Of a stretch of DNA of 64,000 nt, positions 42,787 through 50,600 are shown one piece after another. Each line of letters starts with the position of its first letter. Within the stretch, counting starts at the first letter, position 1. This stretch comes from Streptomyces ambofaciens ATCC 23877 (lineage in GTDB: Bacteria > Actinomycetota > Actinomycetes > Streptomycetales > Streptomycetaceae): positions 310,001 to 374,000 of the forward strand of contig NZ_CP012382.1 of the NCBI RefSeq assembly GCF_001267885.1, written 5' to 3'. Both the position numbers and the translations under genes were made by a program. Below the pieces are notes generated by a model that worked only from the letters and a program-made list of their open reading frames with translations, was not told the DNA's origin and searched no databases.

Positions 42787-42803
42787 TCACCCGTGACGGG
42801 TGA
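42787..42803. promoter_or_regulatory. Shared 17-bp palindrome, copy 3
   Basis: TCACCC-gtgac-GGGTGA, perfect arms, 85 bp upstream of the SHOCT-protein start at 42888. A tighter palindrome, TCAC-gcg-GTGA (42806-42816), follows at once. Confidence 0.55.
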
Positions 42804-42887
42804 TGTCACGCGGTGAACCGGTCAGGAGCCTGAAGTCAGTACGAACGGCGGCCGGGCCGCGCCCGGGACGGAGGACGGAGGACGGAC

Positions 42888-43352
42888 ATGAGCGCTCAGA
42901 CCTACCTGGCGTACGACTATCCGCTGCTGGGGGCCTTCTGGACCATGCTGATGATCTTCTTGTGGATCATGTGGTTCGTCCTGCTGTTCCGCATCATCAC
43001 CGACATCTTCCGGGACGACGGACTGAGCGGCTGGGCGAAGGCCGGCTGGCTGGTGTTCTGCATCGTCCTGCCCTTCCTGGGCGTGTTCGTCTACGTGATC
43101 GCCCGCGGCAGGAACATGGGGCACCGGGAGACGACCCGGGCCCGTGCGCAGCAGGAGGAGTTCAACGCCTACATCAGGAAGACCGCGACCGGCGGGTCGA
43201 GCAGCGTCGACGAGCTGGCCCGGCTCTCCGAAATCCGGGACCGGGGTGCCATCACGGACGAGGAGTTCCGGAGGGCGAAGGAACTGGTCCTGTCCGGTCA
43301 CGGGCCGGCAGGAGGCGCGACCACGGCGGGCACCGGCGCTTCCGCTCGCTGA
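42888..43352 (+). CDS. SHOCT-domain membrane protein with PLDc_N-like segment
   Basis: Two membrane segments (MLMIFLWIMWFVLLFRII and GWLVFCIVLPFLGVFVYVIA) form a phospholipase D-nuclease N-terminal-like hairpin. A short SHOCT domain follows at about 105-135 (VDELARLSEIRDRGAITDEE, then FRRAKELVL). SHOCT is a small oligomerisation or lipid-linked module. The ATG follows GGAGGACGGAC. It is first of a three-gene run on the plus strand, with short gaps to the next two genes. Confidence 0.88.
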   Translation: MSAQTYLAYDYPLLGAFWTMLMIFLWIMWFVLLFRIITDIFRDDGLSGWAKAGWLVFCIVLPFLGVFVYVIARGRNMGHRETTRARAQQEEFNAYIRKTATGGSSSVDELARLSEIRDRGAITDEEFRRAKELVLSGHGPAGGATTAGTGASAR

Positions 43353-43383
43353 AACACCCCCATCCCACGAAACGAGGTCCGAG

Positions 43384-43830
43384 ATGACCGCCACACACAC
43401 CCACCCGGCACCCTCCGCGAGACAGGAATGGGCGACCGGTCTGACCGCCTTCGCCGCCGTGATGCTCTTCCTCGCCGGGCTGCTCACCCTCTTCCGGGGC
43501 ATCATGGCCATCGCCGAGGACGACGTCTTCGTCACCACGCCCGACTACGTCTTCCAGTTCGACCTCACCAGCTGGGGCTGGATCCACCTCGTTCTGGGCG
43601 CACTCGCCATGGTCGTCAGTGTCGGGCTGCTCAAGACGGCGGTATGGGCGCGTGTCACCGGGGTCGCCATCGCCGCTCTGGTGATCATCGCCAACTTCCT
43701 TTCCATGCCGTACTACCCGGTGTGGTCCGTCGTCATGATCACCATCTCCGGCTTCATCATCTGGGCCCTGTGCGTGGTGCAGCGCGGCGGCAACCTGTAC
43801 GACCTGTCCGGGGAACGCCAGTCGCGTTGA
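43384..43830 (+). CDS. DUF7144-type four-helix membrane protein
   Basis: The 148-residue protein has four membrane helices. Family-like text: ALVIIANFLSMPYYPVWSVV preceded by TSWGWIHLVLGALAMVVSVG and GLLTLFRGIMAIAEDDVFV. Such proteins are frequent next to SHOCT and stress genes in Streptomyces; the biochemical role is unknown. ATG 43384 follows CGAGG. It lies 31 bp after the SHOCT gene, so they are probably co-transcribed. Confidence 0.85.
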   Translation: MTATHTHPAPSARQEWATGLTAFAAVMLFLAGLLTLFRGIMAIAEDDVFVTTPDYVFQFDLTSWGWIHLVLGALAMVVSVGLLKTAVWARVTGVAIAALVIIANFLSMPYYPVWSVVMITISGFIIWALCVVQRGGNLYDLSGERQSR

Positions 43831-43919
43831 CGGCGCGGCGGATCACCGGCGTCACCGCCACCGCGACGTGTGCTCGGGGGACGCTGGACGTAGGGGGCAA
43901 TGAGAGGGAGAGACACCTC

Positions 43920-44186
43920 ATGACTCAGGCAAGCACGGACAAGACCCACAGGTCGTTCCTTTCCCGCCCCGCTGTCCGCCGCCTCATACCCTTCACCCTG
44001 ATCACGGCGGTCGCTCTGGTCTTCATCTTCGAGAACCGTTCGAGTGTGGAGATCCGCCTGCTCGTACCCATCGTGACCATGCCGCTGTGGGGTGCCCTCC
44101 TGATCGCCTGGGCCCTCGGCATGCTCGCCTGCCTCTTCACCGTCCGACGACGCTCCGACCGGCACGCACGACGACAGGGGTTGTGA
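43920..44186 (+). CDS. LapA-like (DUF1049) membrane protein, 88 aa
   Basis: Two membrane segments are visible (LIPFTLITAVALVFIFENRS and MPLWGALLIAWALGMLACLF), separated by the conserved SSVEIRLLVPIVTMPLW. This is the usual small LapA/YciS pattern, with a basic tail. ATG 43920 has GAGAGGGAGAG upstream. It closes the stress-type membrane gene block. Confidence 0.85.
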   Translation: MTQASTDKTHRSFLSRPAVRRLIPFTLITAVALVFIFENRSSVEIRLLVPIVTMPLWGALLIAWALGMLACLFTVRRRSDRHARRQGL

Positions 44187-44213
44187 CCAAGGTGCCCCCG
44201 ACGGCACGCGAAG

Positions 44214-44776
44214 TCATATGCGGCGCGGTCCGGCCCCGTCCTGCCGGCGGTAGAGGTCGCGCAGCAGGGAAATCTCGGCGCCGTGATGGATCAGTTCCCT
44301 GTTGACGTGCAGGACGATGCCCTCCATGGGAAACCGCTCGGGGCCCACCGCGGGCGGGTTCTCCAGGTCGGCGTCCGAGAGTTCACGGACCCCCGCGTCC
44401 CATCTCCCATACATCTCATCGAGCTGCTTCAGGGCCTCGTCAGCGGTCCCCGCGTAGGGGAACGTCCGGGCGTCGACGTCCTGGCCGCCGAAGTGCCATC
44501 CGACCCGATAGCCAGGCAGGAGACGATGATGTGCGCCAGCCGCCAGGCAATCGTGGTGACCGGCGCCGGCACCGGATCGGGGGACGCGAAGTCCATCGTC
44601 CACTCCCCCGAACCCGCCGGCATCGGTGCGGCCGACGTGCCGCGGGGGCGGATGCTCCAGCAGTCACGCACCGGCTCCCAGAAGTACTCCTCATCGGCAA
44701 GGCCCTGCAGCCGCGGCCGCAGGTTCTTCTGCCAGTGCCGGTCCAACTGGTCCGCGATGCGTTGGCTGTTCGTCAT
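44214..44776 (-). pseudogene. DinB-family protein gene interrupted by a frameshift
   Basis: The N-terminal part (from ATG 44776: MTNSQRIADQLDRHWQKNLR ... ITIAWRLAHIIV, preceded by text typical of DinB) is in one frame. The C-terminal part (HFGGQDVDARTFPYAG ... GIVLHVNRELIHHGAEISLL) is in another. The switch falls near 44505-44525. The joined protein would be about 187 residues, the usual DinB length, with metal-binding His residues in the C-terminal part. Either the gene is broken or the assembly has a one- or two-base error in this GC-rich stretch. Confidence 0.8.
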
Positions 44777-44851
44777 CTTCGTACGCTACATACGACACGG
44801 ATCCGGCCGCGCCCCGGTCCCCCGCTCAGATGCGGCCGGCAGTGTCGGTCG

Positions 44852-45448
44852 TCACCGCAGCTGATCGAATGCCAGGTCGGCGTCGGCCACGGCTTCGGGG
44901 TGGACGTCGTCCGCGCTCCGACCGTCAGCGATCTTCTGCCAGTTGGTCCGGGCGAGCACCCGCTGGACCGCGAGTACCTGGGCGGCCCGAAGACGCGCCC
45001 GCACGCCCGTGCCGAGGGCGTCCGCCAGCGACTCCTCGTCCTCGAGCTGGTATCGCGTGAGCCGCCCGGCCAGGCTCGGCGTCGTGAACACCAGGCGATG
45101 GAAGGCCACCACCTCGGGGTGGTCGTTGAGGCCGGTGACGGGGTCGTTGCGATCGAGACCGGAGCGGAAGTGCCGGTGCAGCGCCGTCACCGGCTCGGTG
45201 CCGGGGCCGCGGTCACGTACGACGCGTGCCGCCTCGCCCTGGTGGTCCGCGAACCGGTGCAGGACCAGGTCTTCCTTGGTGGGGAAGTACCGGAAGAGCG
45301 TCGGCTTGGAGATCTCGGCGGCGGCGGCGATGTCGCTGACCGAGACGCGGTCGAAGCCGTGCTCCAGGAACAGGGCGACGGCCGCGTCGCCGATGGCCTC
45401 GCGCGTCCGCTCCGTCTTTCGGGCTCGCAGTCCCGTCGGCTCGCTCAT
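44852..45448 (-). CDS. TetR/AcrR-family regulator
   Basis: The 198-residue protein from ATG 45448 has an HTH at about 10-55 (TREAIGDAAVALFLEHGFDR, then VSVSDIAAAAEISKPTLFRY). The alpha-helical C-terminal ligand domain has no recognised family text beyond the AcrR type. It is divergent from the NmrA-like reductase gene; the intergenic region holds AT-rich palindromes, so it probably represses that gene and itself. Confidence 0.93.
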   Translation of the reverse strand: MSEPTGLRARKTERTREAIGDAAVALFLEHGFDRVSVSDIAAAAEISKPTLFRYFPTKEDLVLHRFADHQGEAARVVRDRGPGTEPVTALHRHFRSGLDRNDPVTGLNDHPEVVAFHRLVFTTPSLAGRLTRYQLEDEESLADALGTGVRARLRAAQVLAVQRVLARTNWQKIADGRSADDVHPEAVADADLAFDQLR

Positions 45449-45460
45449 CTGACCAGGGTA

Positions 45461-45490
45461 ACATATGTAATCGAGTTGCTTTTTTAACTC
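45461..45490. promoter_or_regulatory. AT-rich palindromes between TetR and NmrA-like genes
   Basis: ACATATGT (45461-45468) is a perfect 8-bp palindrome just before the TetR start. GAGTT (45473-45477) and AACTC (45486-45490) form an inverted repeat around CTTTTTT. In this GC-rich genome such AT-rich symmetry in a divergent gap is a likely promoter/operator. Confidence 0.45.
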
Positions 45491-45510
45491 AGTAACGTTT
45501 TTATGGCGCC

Positions 45511-46386
45511 ATGACTCACGCAGACACCCCTCCTGTGCTCGTGACCGGCGCAACGGGTCGGATCGGCCGCCTCGTCACCGACCTCCTCCTCGACGCGGGC
45601 GTACCGGTCCGCGCCCTCACCCACCGCTCCGGGACGGCCGCGACGCTGCCGGCGAAGGCGCAGGTCTTCACCGGCGACCTCACCGTGCCCGAGTCGCTGG
45701 AACCGGCGTTGCACGGTGCCGGTGCGGTCTTCCTCGTCTGGACCGCCCCACCCGAGACGGCCGCAGCAGTCGTCGAGCGTCTCTCCCGTCACGTGCGGCG
45801 GGTCGTGTTCCTCTCCTCCCCGCACCAGACCCCGCATCCCTTCTTCCAGCAGCCCAACGCGATGGCGAGGTTGCACGCCGACATCGAGCGGCTCATCGCG
45901 GCGGCCGGACTCGAGACGACGATCATCCGTCCGGGAATGCTCGCGTCGAACTCGCCGGCCTGGTGGGCGCCCGCGATCCGGGCCGGTCAGGCCGTCCGGT
46001 GGCCTTACGGGGCTGCCGAGACGGCACCGGTCGACGACCGCGACGTCGCAGCCGTCGCGGCGCTGACGCTCCACCACGACGGGCACGTCGGAGGCGACTA
46101 CGTCCTCACGGGCCCCCAGTCGCTGACCCAGGCGGCACAAGTGGAGGTCATCGGTCACGCCCTGGGGCGACGGATCGCGTTCGAGGAGATGACCCCGGCC
46201 GAGTTCCGGAACCTGTCGAAGGACGCGCCCCGTTCGACCGTCGACATGCTGCTCGCCGCGTGGAGCGCGGCGGTCGGGCGGCCGGCGTACGTCACCACTT
46301 CGGTCGCCGACATCCTCGGGACGGCGCCCCGAACCCTGCACCGATGGGCGGCCGATCACGCCGCCGAGTTCACGGAGCGTCCGTGA
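45511..46386 (+). CDS. NmrA-like NAD(P)-binding reductase
   Basis: The 291-residue atypical SDR has a Rossmann start (VLVTGATGRIGRLVTDLLLD) and an NmrA-type body (VFLSSPHQTPHPFFQQPNAM, IIRPGMLASNSPAWWAP, then GDYVLTGPQSLTQAAQVEVI). There is no YxxxK pair, so the protein may be a redox sensor or a quinone-type reductase. Proteins of this class are commonly under a divergent TetR regulator, as here. Confidence 0.88.
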   Translation: MTHADTPPVLVTGATGRIGRLVTDLLLDAGVPVRALTHRSGTAATLPAKAQVFTGDLTVPESLEPALHGAGAVFLVWTAPPETAAAVVERLSRHVRRVVFLSSPHQTPHPFFQQPNAMARLHADIERLIAAAGLETTIIRPGMLASNSPAWWAPAIRAGQAVRWPYGAAETAPVDDRDVAAVAALTLHHDGHVGGDYVLTGPQSLTQAAQVEVIGHALGRRIAFEEMTPAEFRNLSKDAPRSTVDMLLAAWSAAVGRPAYVTTSVADILGTAPRTLHRWAADHAAEFTERP

Positions 46387-46412
46387 CTTCATCGACCGCC
46401 ACGTATCCCCGG

Positions 46413-46532
46413 TCAGTTCCGGCCGTCCGGGACGACCGGGCGGTCCGCCCCGGTGGCGGTGGCGAGGTCCGCGGCGAGGGCGTGCAGCCACACCTCCAGA
46501 TCGACCAGGAGGGACCACGCCCCGGGCGTCAT
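46413..46532 (-). CDS. Possible 39-residue ORF after the metallophosphoesterase
   Basis: The ATG at 46532 lies 10 nt beyond the stop of the phosphoesterase gene. The frame reads MTPGAWSLLVDLEVWLHALA and ends VVPDGRN before TGA 46413. The helix-like text resembles the end of a PadR-type regulator, so it may be a remnant. There is no clear ribosome binding site. Weakly supported. Confidence 0.25.
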   Translation of the reverse strand: MTPGAWSLLVDLEVWLHALAADLATATGADRPVVPDGRN

Positions 46533-46542
46533 GGAGCGCCGG

Positions 46543-47280
46543 TCAGATCACGACCCGGTAATGGGTGGTCAGGCGCCGCGTGTCGTCCAGGATGTGGAAC
46601 GCGAGACCGGGCGGCTGGTCTCGGTCCGCCGCCTGGTCGCCCTCCCAGGGCAGGCGCAGGGTCCAGGTGACGGCCGGTCCGACGATCAGCGGGCGAGCGG
46701 CGAACGTCGAGGCGGCCGCCGTGTGGGCGTGGCCGGTGAGGACGGCGGCGACCTGCGGGTGGGCGGCGAGCAGGTCGGCCAGTCGTTCCGGCTCTTCGAG
46801 CATGTAGGAGTCGGGCAGGGGGTGGTGGAGTGCGACCGGCGGCTGATGGAAGGCGATCAGTGCCGGGGTGTCCTGCGGCAGTGCGGTGAGCTCGGTGTCG
46901 ATCCAGGCGAGGGTCCCGGTGTCCAGGAGGCCCTGGTCGCTGCCGGGAATGGTGGAGTCGCACATCAGGATCGCGGTTCCGTCGACGTGGTGGGCCTGGT
47001 TGATGGGACCGTCGTCGGGTTCCTGTCCGAGCAGGGCCTTGCGGTAGGCCGGTCGCGCGTCGTGGTTGCCGGGGCAGGTGAGCACCGGGAAGGGGGCGCT
47101 CAGGATTCGGGCCGCCTCCTCGTACTCGGCCTCCTCGCCGTGATCGGCGATGTCTCCGGTGACCAGGAGGGCGTCCGGCGGGTGCGGCAGGGCTCGCAGG
47201 TGGTCCATGACACGGGTGGCGCGTCGGGTGGCCCGCTCACTGCCGTCCAGGTGCAGGTCGCTGATGTGCGCAAGCAGCAT
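46543..47280 (-). CDS. Calcineurin-like metallophosphoesterase
   Basis: The 245-residue protein carries all metal-site motifs: AHISDLHLDG (residues 4-13), LLVTGDIADHG, CPGNHDARPAY, FHQPPVALHHP and GHAHTAAAS. It resembles the CpdA/3',5'-cyclic-nucleotide phosphodiesterase and Icc class, so cyclic nucleotides or similar phosphodiesters are possible substrates. ATG 47280 has GAGGAG 8 nt upstream. It is divergent from the CGNR regulator gene across a long-spaced inverted repeat. Confidence 0.92.
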   Translation of the reverse strand: MLLAHISDLHLDGSERATRRATRVMDHLRALPHPPDALLVTGDIADHGEEAEYEEAARILSAPFPVLTCPGNHDARPAYRKALLGQEPDDGPINQAHHVDGTAILMCDSTIPGSDQGLLDTGTLAWIDTELTALPQDTPALIAFHQPPVALHHPLPDSYMLEEPERLADLLAAHPQVAAVLTGHAHTAAASTFAARPLIVGPAVTWTLRLPWEGDQAADRDQPPGLAFHILDDTRRLTTHYRVVI

Positions 47281-47350
47281 GCCGCGGTCTCCTCTCAAGG
47301 CGGGCCCGGCCGCCGCCCCGGTGAGGGAAGGTGTCCGCCCGCTCCAGCAC

Positions 47351-47378
47351 CTAACGGTATTTCTCCGTATTCCGTTAG
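47351..47378. promoter_or_regulatory. Inverted repeat CTAACGG-N14-CCGTTAG
   Basis: Seven-bp arms at 47351-47357 and 47372-47378 are exactly 21 bp apart, two helical turns. They lie in the divergent gap between the phosphoesterase and CGNR genes, about 70 bp before one start and 90 bp before the other. This is a strong candidate operator for the CGNR regulator. Confidence 0.55.
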
Positions 47379-47468
47379 AGAGCCTAGAGTGGGTGCGGCA
47401 ATGCGATCAAGTGGTCGGCCGCCGCAAGGGCGGTGGCGACCGGGCACCTGACGGGAAGGGGCTGTCTC

Positions 47469-48089
47469 ATGGAACGCTGGCCGGCCTTGGAACTGGCGAG
47501 CACGATCCGCCACGACGGAGAGGGTGGCGTGGCCGATGACCTCGCCACGGTCCCGGGAACGACGCGATGGATCCAGGAGCAGGGGGAGTTGCTGGCCGGT
47601 CTCGTCCCGACCGGAGGAGTCGCCGCGGACGAGAGCCTGAGGCTCGAGATCGTCGGACTCCGACAGGCGGTCCGGTCCCTGTTCGCCTGGGCCGTCAGTC
47701 CCGCTCCCCCGAGCCGGGCGGACGCCCATCGCCTGATGACCGTCGACCGGGCCCTGGCTCATCTCAACAGGTGCGCGGCGCGGGACACCGTTGCCCCGCA
47801 GCTGGACTGGCCCGCCGACGGAGTCCCCAGCGCGCGATGGGTGTCGGCGGAGAAGGATCCGTACGTTCGGCTTGTCGCGGGCCTGGCCAGGGCTGCCATC
47901 GACTTCCTGAGCGGCCCGCAGCGCGCACGCCTGTGCGCCTGCACGGCCCCCCGCTGCGTGCGCTACTTCGTCAAGAGCCATGGGCGGCAGGAGTGGTGCA
48001 AGCCGTCCTGCGGAAACCGAGCCCGAGCGGCTCGCCACTACAGGCGTCACCGCACCGCGGCCGAGCCCGGCACCGCCCCGCCCGAATGA
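47469..48089 (+). CDS. CGNR zinc-finger regulator (ABATE domain)
   Basis: The 206-residue protein has an N-terminal ABATE-like ligand domain, with the text LELASTIRHDGEGGVADDL and LRQAVRSLFAWAVSP. The C-terminal CGNR zinc finger (about 158-200) reads LCACTAPRCVRYFVKSHGRQ followed by EWCKPSCGNRARAARHYRR; the Cys ligands and the name-giving CGNR are present. Such proteins act as stress-linked transcription regulators. It is divergent from the metallophosphoesterase, with a shared operator-like repeat. Confidence 0.93.
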   Translation: MERWPALELASTIRHDGEGGVADDLATVPGTTRWIQEQGELLAGLVPTGGVAADESLRLEIVGLRQAVRSLFAWAVSPAPPSRADAHRLMTVDRALAHLNRCAARDTVAPQLDWPADGVPSARWVSAEKDPYVRLVAGLARAAIDFLSGPQRARLCACTAPRCVRYFVKSHGRQEWCKPSCGNRARAARHYRRHRTAAEPGTAPPE

Positions 48090-48189
48090 CCTGAACGACG
48101 CACATCCGACCGCTGCGGACTCGACCGACGCACACACAGACAAGCCACGGCGCGGGTCGACGCCGTGGGCAGGACAGGGCCACGAGGCC

Positions 48190-48230
48190 GGTGCTGTCGG
48201 CGCCTTGCGGTCACCGGCGCCGACAGCACC
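48190..48230. terminator. Bidirectional terminator, perfect 15-bp stem
   Basis: GGTGCTGTCGGCGCC (48190-48204) pairs fully with GGCGCCGACAGCACC (48216-48230) around an 11-nt loop, between the convergent CGNR and SRPBCC genes. Confidence 0.85.
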
Positions 48231-48253
48231 GCGCCTCAGCGAAGGGGAAAGGG

Positions 48254-48715
48254 TCACTCACCCGGCCGGATGCGGCCGCGCCAGGCCCCGGATTCTCCGC
48301 CGCGGCCCTCGATGTACTCCTTGAAGCGCTGCATGTCGCCCTTCACCCGCCGGTCGATCACTCCCAGCATGTCACCGGTCTTCTCCGCCACACCGGTGGG
48401 CTCGACGTCCATGACGAGCTCGACCCGGGTGCGTGTGTCGTCCAGGCGCTGGAAACTGACCGTGCCCTTCTGCTTCGTGTCCCCGGTGGTGGTGCGCCAC
48501 GTGATGCGCTCGTCGGGGAGCTGGTCGACGATCTCGGTGTCGAACTCGCGCTTCACTCCGCTGACCTTGGTGGTCCAGTGGTTGTGCCGCTCGTCGAGCT
48601 GCCTGACTTCCTCGACACCCTCCATGAAGTGCGGGAACTCCTCGAACTGGGTCCACTGGTTGTAGGCGGTGTGCACAGGAACCTCGACGTCCACAGCTTC
48701 CTTGACCATGCTCAT
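48254..48715 (-). CDS. SRPBCC-family (polyketide cyclase/dehydrase-like) protein
   Basis: The 153-residue helix-grip-fold protein reads MSMVKEAVDVEVPVHTAYNQ, then WTQFEEFPHFMEGVEEVRQ, and a later VSFQRLDDTRTRVELVMDVE. This matches the CoxG/START-like SRPBCC proteins that are common near stress genes in actinomycetes and bind hydrophobic ligands in a central cavity. The ligand is unknown. It starts at ATG near 48715 after a GGGAGG motif. It is monocistronic and ends in the shared terminator. Confidence 0.88.
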   Translation of the reverse strand: MSMVKEAVDVEVPVHTAYNQWTQFEEFPHFMEGVEEVRQLDERHNHWTTKVSGVKREFDTEIVDQLPDERITWRTTTGDTKQKGTVSFQRLDDTRTRVELVMDVEPTGVAEKTGDMLGVIDRRVKGDMQRFKEYIEGRGGESGAWRGRIRPGE

Positions 48716-49109
48716 TCGGGAACCTCCCTCTCTGCTCAACTCGTCACGGCCGAGGCCGGCATCCAGCCCGCGGCCTCGGCACGCCGGGCGAGTACCCGAG
48801 GATCACGCCCCTAACGTCCCCGTTGCCGTTGCCGTCCGTGTTGCCGTTGCCCTGCCGGAGGCCGGGGTCGTCAGCCGCTGATGGGCGGTGACCCCCCGCA
48901 GCGGGCCGATAAACCGCATTCAACCGATTGTCACCGCTTCGAGGTAAGCACCCCGTCTCCCTGGTGGATGCAGCCAGTTGACCCGCTAGCTTCGGGGACG
49001 TGGACGGATTCCCACGATCCCTCCCACTCGTTGCCCGCCCCCTCCCCGTCTCCCGGTCGGCGCACCCGTGTGCGCCGCACGACCCGTCGTGCTAGGAGTA
49101 AGCCCGCCG
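48716..49109. other. Promoter region of the 2-methylisoborneol operon
   Basis: A 390-bp divergent gap without a supported gene. It contains short tandem TTGCCGTTGCC-like repeats (about 48822-48853) and an AGGAG ribosome binding site for the encapsulin gene at its right end. No clear operator was recognised. Confidence 0.45.
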
Positions 49110-50525
49110 ATGTCCGTCGACAGCATCCCGGAAGCTCGGACCACACCCGACGCGCCGCAGCAGTCCCTGAGCACCGCAGCCGCCCGCAACCTCGCCACCA
49201 CCACCAAGTCCGCGCCGCAGATGCAGGAGATCACCTCCCGCTGGCTGCTGCGGATGCTGCCCTGGGTCGAGGCCCAGGGCGGCGCCTACCGGGTCAACCG
49301 GCGGCTGCGCCACACCCTCGGCGACGGGCGCGTCGAGTTCGTCCAGGAGGGCGCCACGGTCCGGGTGATCCCCCGGGAGCTCACCGAACTGGCCGTCCTG
49401 CGCGGATTCGAGGACATCGACGTGCTCACCGCCCTCGCCGGCCGCTGCACGCAGCGTGACTTCGCGGCGGGTGAGGTCCTCGTCGAGCGTGGCAGTCCCG
49501 CCGGCCGTATCCATCTGATCGCCCACGGCCGGGTCAGCCAGACGTCCGAGGGCAGGTACGGAGAAGAGGTCGCCCTCGCGGTACTCGCGGACGGCGACCA
49601 CTTCGGGGAGAACGCGCTGTCGGACTCCGACGCCCGCCACGACTGCACGGTCACCGCCGAGACGGCCGGCACTCTCCTGACCCTCTCCCGTGCCGACTTC
49701 ACCGCGGTCCAGGCGTCCGCCCCACACCTCCGGGCCCACGTCGAGGAGTACGACTCCCGCAGGCGGCAGCGGCAGAACAAACACGGTGAGGCCGAGATCG
49801 CCGTGTCGGCCGGCCACTTCGGCGAGGCGGACCTGCCAAACACCTTCGTCGACTACGAACTCAATCCCCGTGAGTACGAGCTCTCCGTCGCACAGACCGT
49901 GCTGAAGATCCACACCCGGGTCGTCGACCTCTACAACGGTCCGATGAACCAGACCGAGGAACAACTCCGGCTGACGGTCGAGGCCTTGCGTGAGCGCCAG
50001 GAACACGAACTGATCAACAACCGCGAGTTCGGGCTGCTGCACAACGCCGACTTCAAACAGCGGATCCAGCCCCGCAGCGGTCCCCCGACCCCGGACGACA
50101 TGGACGATCTGCTCTGCCGCCGACGCGGCACCAAACTGTTCCTCGCCCATCCCCGGACGATCGCCGCCATCGGACGCGGCTTCAGCGCCTGCGGTCTCTA
50201 CCCCGACCACGTCGACCTCGGCGGCCAGTCCGTCCCCGCCTGGCGCGGTGTCCCCATCCTCCCCTGCAACAAGATCCCGATCAGCAAGGAGCAGACCAGC
50301 TCCATCATCGCGATGCGTACCGGCGAGGACAACCAGGGCGTCATCGGGCTGCGGCAGACCGGACTGCCGGACGAGTACGAACCGGGGCTCTCCGTACGGT
50401 TCATGGGCATCAACGAACAGGCGATCATCTCCTACCTCGTCAGCACCTACTACTCCGCCGCGGTGCTCCTGCCCGACGCGCTCGGCGTGATGGAGAACGT
50501 GCAGGTCGCCCACGGGCCGCGCTGA
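49110..50525 (+). CDS. eshA: Family 2B encapsulin shell protein with cyclic-nucleotide-binding domain (EshA-type)
   Basis: The 471-residue HK97-fold nanocompartment shell protein reads [20 protein letters not shown] near the N-terminus, then [20 protein letters not shown]. An inserted cyclic-nucleotide-binding domain follows at about 105-220 ([20 protein letters not shown], then [20 protein letters not shown]), after which the HK97 body returns. Family 2B shells enclose terpene cyclases; in Streptomyces griseus the homologue EshA is linked to antibiotic production and development. ATG 49110 has AGGAG 11 nt upstream. It is first of three genes for 2-methylisoborneol, and the synthase downstream is its likely cargo. 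Confidence 0.95.
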   Translation: MSVDSIPEARTTPDAPQQSLSTAAARNLATTTKSAPQMQEITSRWLLRMLPWVEAQGGAYRVNRRLRHTLGDGRVEFVQEGATVRVIPRELTELAVLRGFEDIDVLTALAGRCTQRDFAAGEVLVERGSPAGRIHLIAHGRVSQTSEGRYGEEVALAVLADGDHFGENALSDSDARHDCTVTAETAGTLLTLSRADFTAVQASAPHLRAHVEEYDSRRRQRQNKHGEAEIAVSAGHFGEADLPNTFVDYELNPREYELSVAQTVLKIHTRVVDLYNGPMNQTEEQLRLTVEALRERQEHELINNREFGLLHNADFKQRIQPRSGPPTPDDMDDLLCRRRGTKLFLAHPRTIAAIGRGFSACGLYPDHVDLGGQSVPAWRGVPILPCNKIPISKEQTSSIIAMRTGEDNQGVIGLRQTGLPDEYEPGLSVRFMGINEQAIISYLVSTYYSAAVLLPDALGVMENVQVAHGPR

Positions 50526-50600
50526 CGTCCCGGTCCGCCGCGGGTTCACGCCTCACCCGCCCCCGTACCGCAGAGCCCTCACCGCAGCAAGGAGCCGCCG

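Noticed and set aside
44852..46386. Assigning a quinone-reductase or redox-sensor identity to the NmrA-like protein
   Set aside because: Only the fold is clear; no residue set decides the activity.
48822..48853. CRISPR or satellite repeat from the TTGCCGTTGCC tract
   Set aside because: It has only a few short tandem units without spacers.
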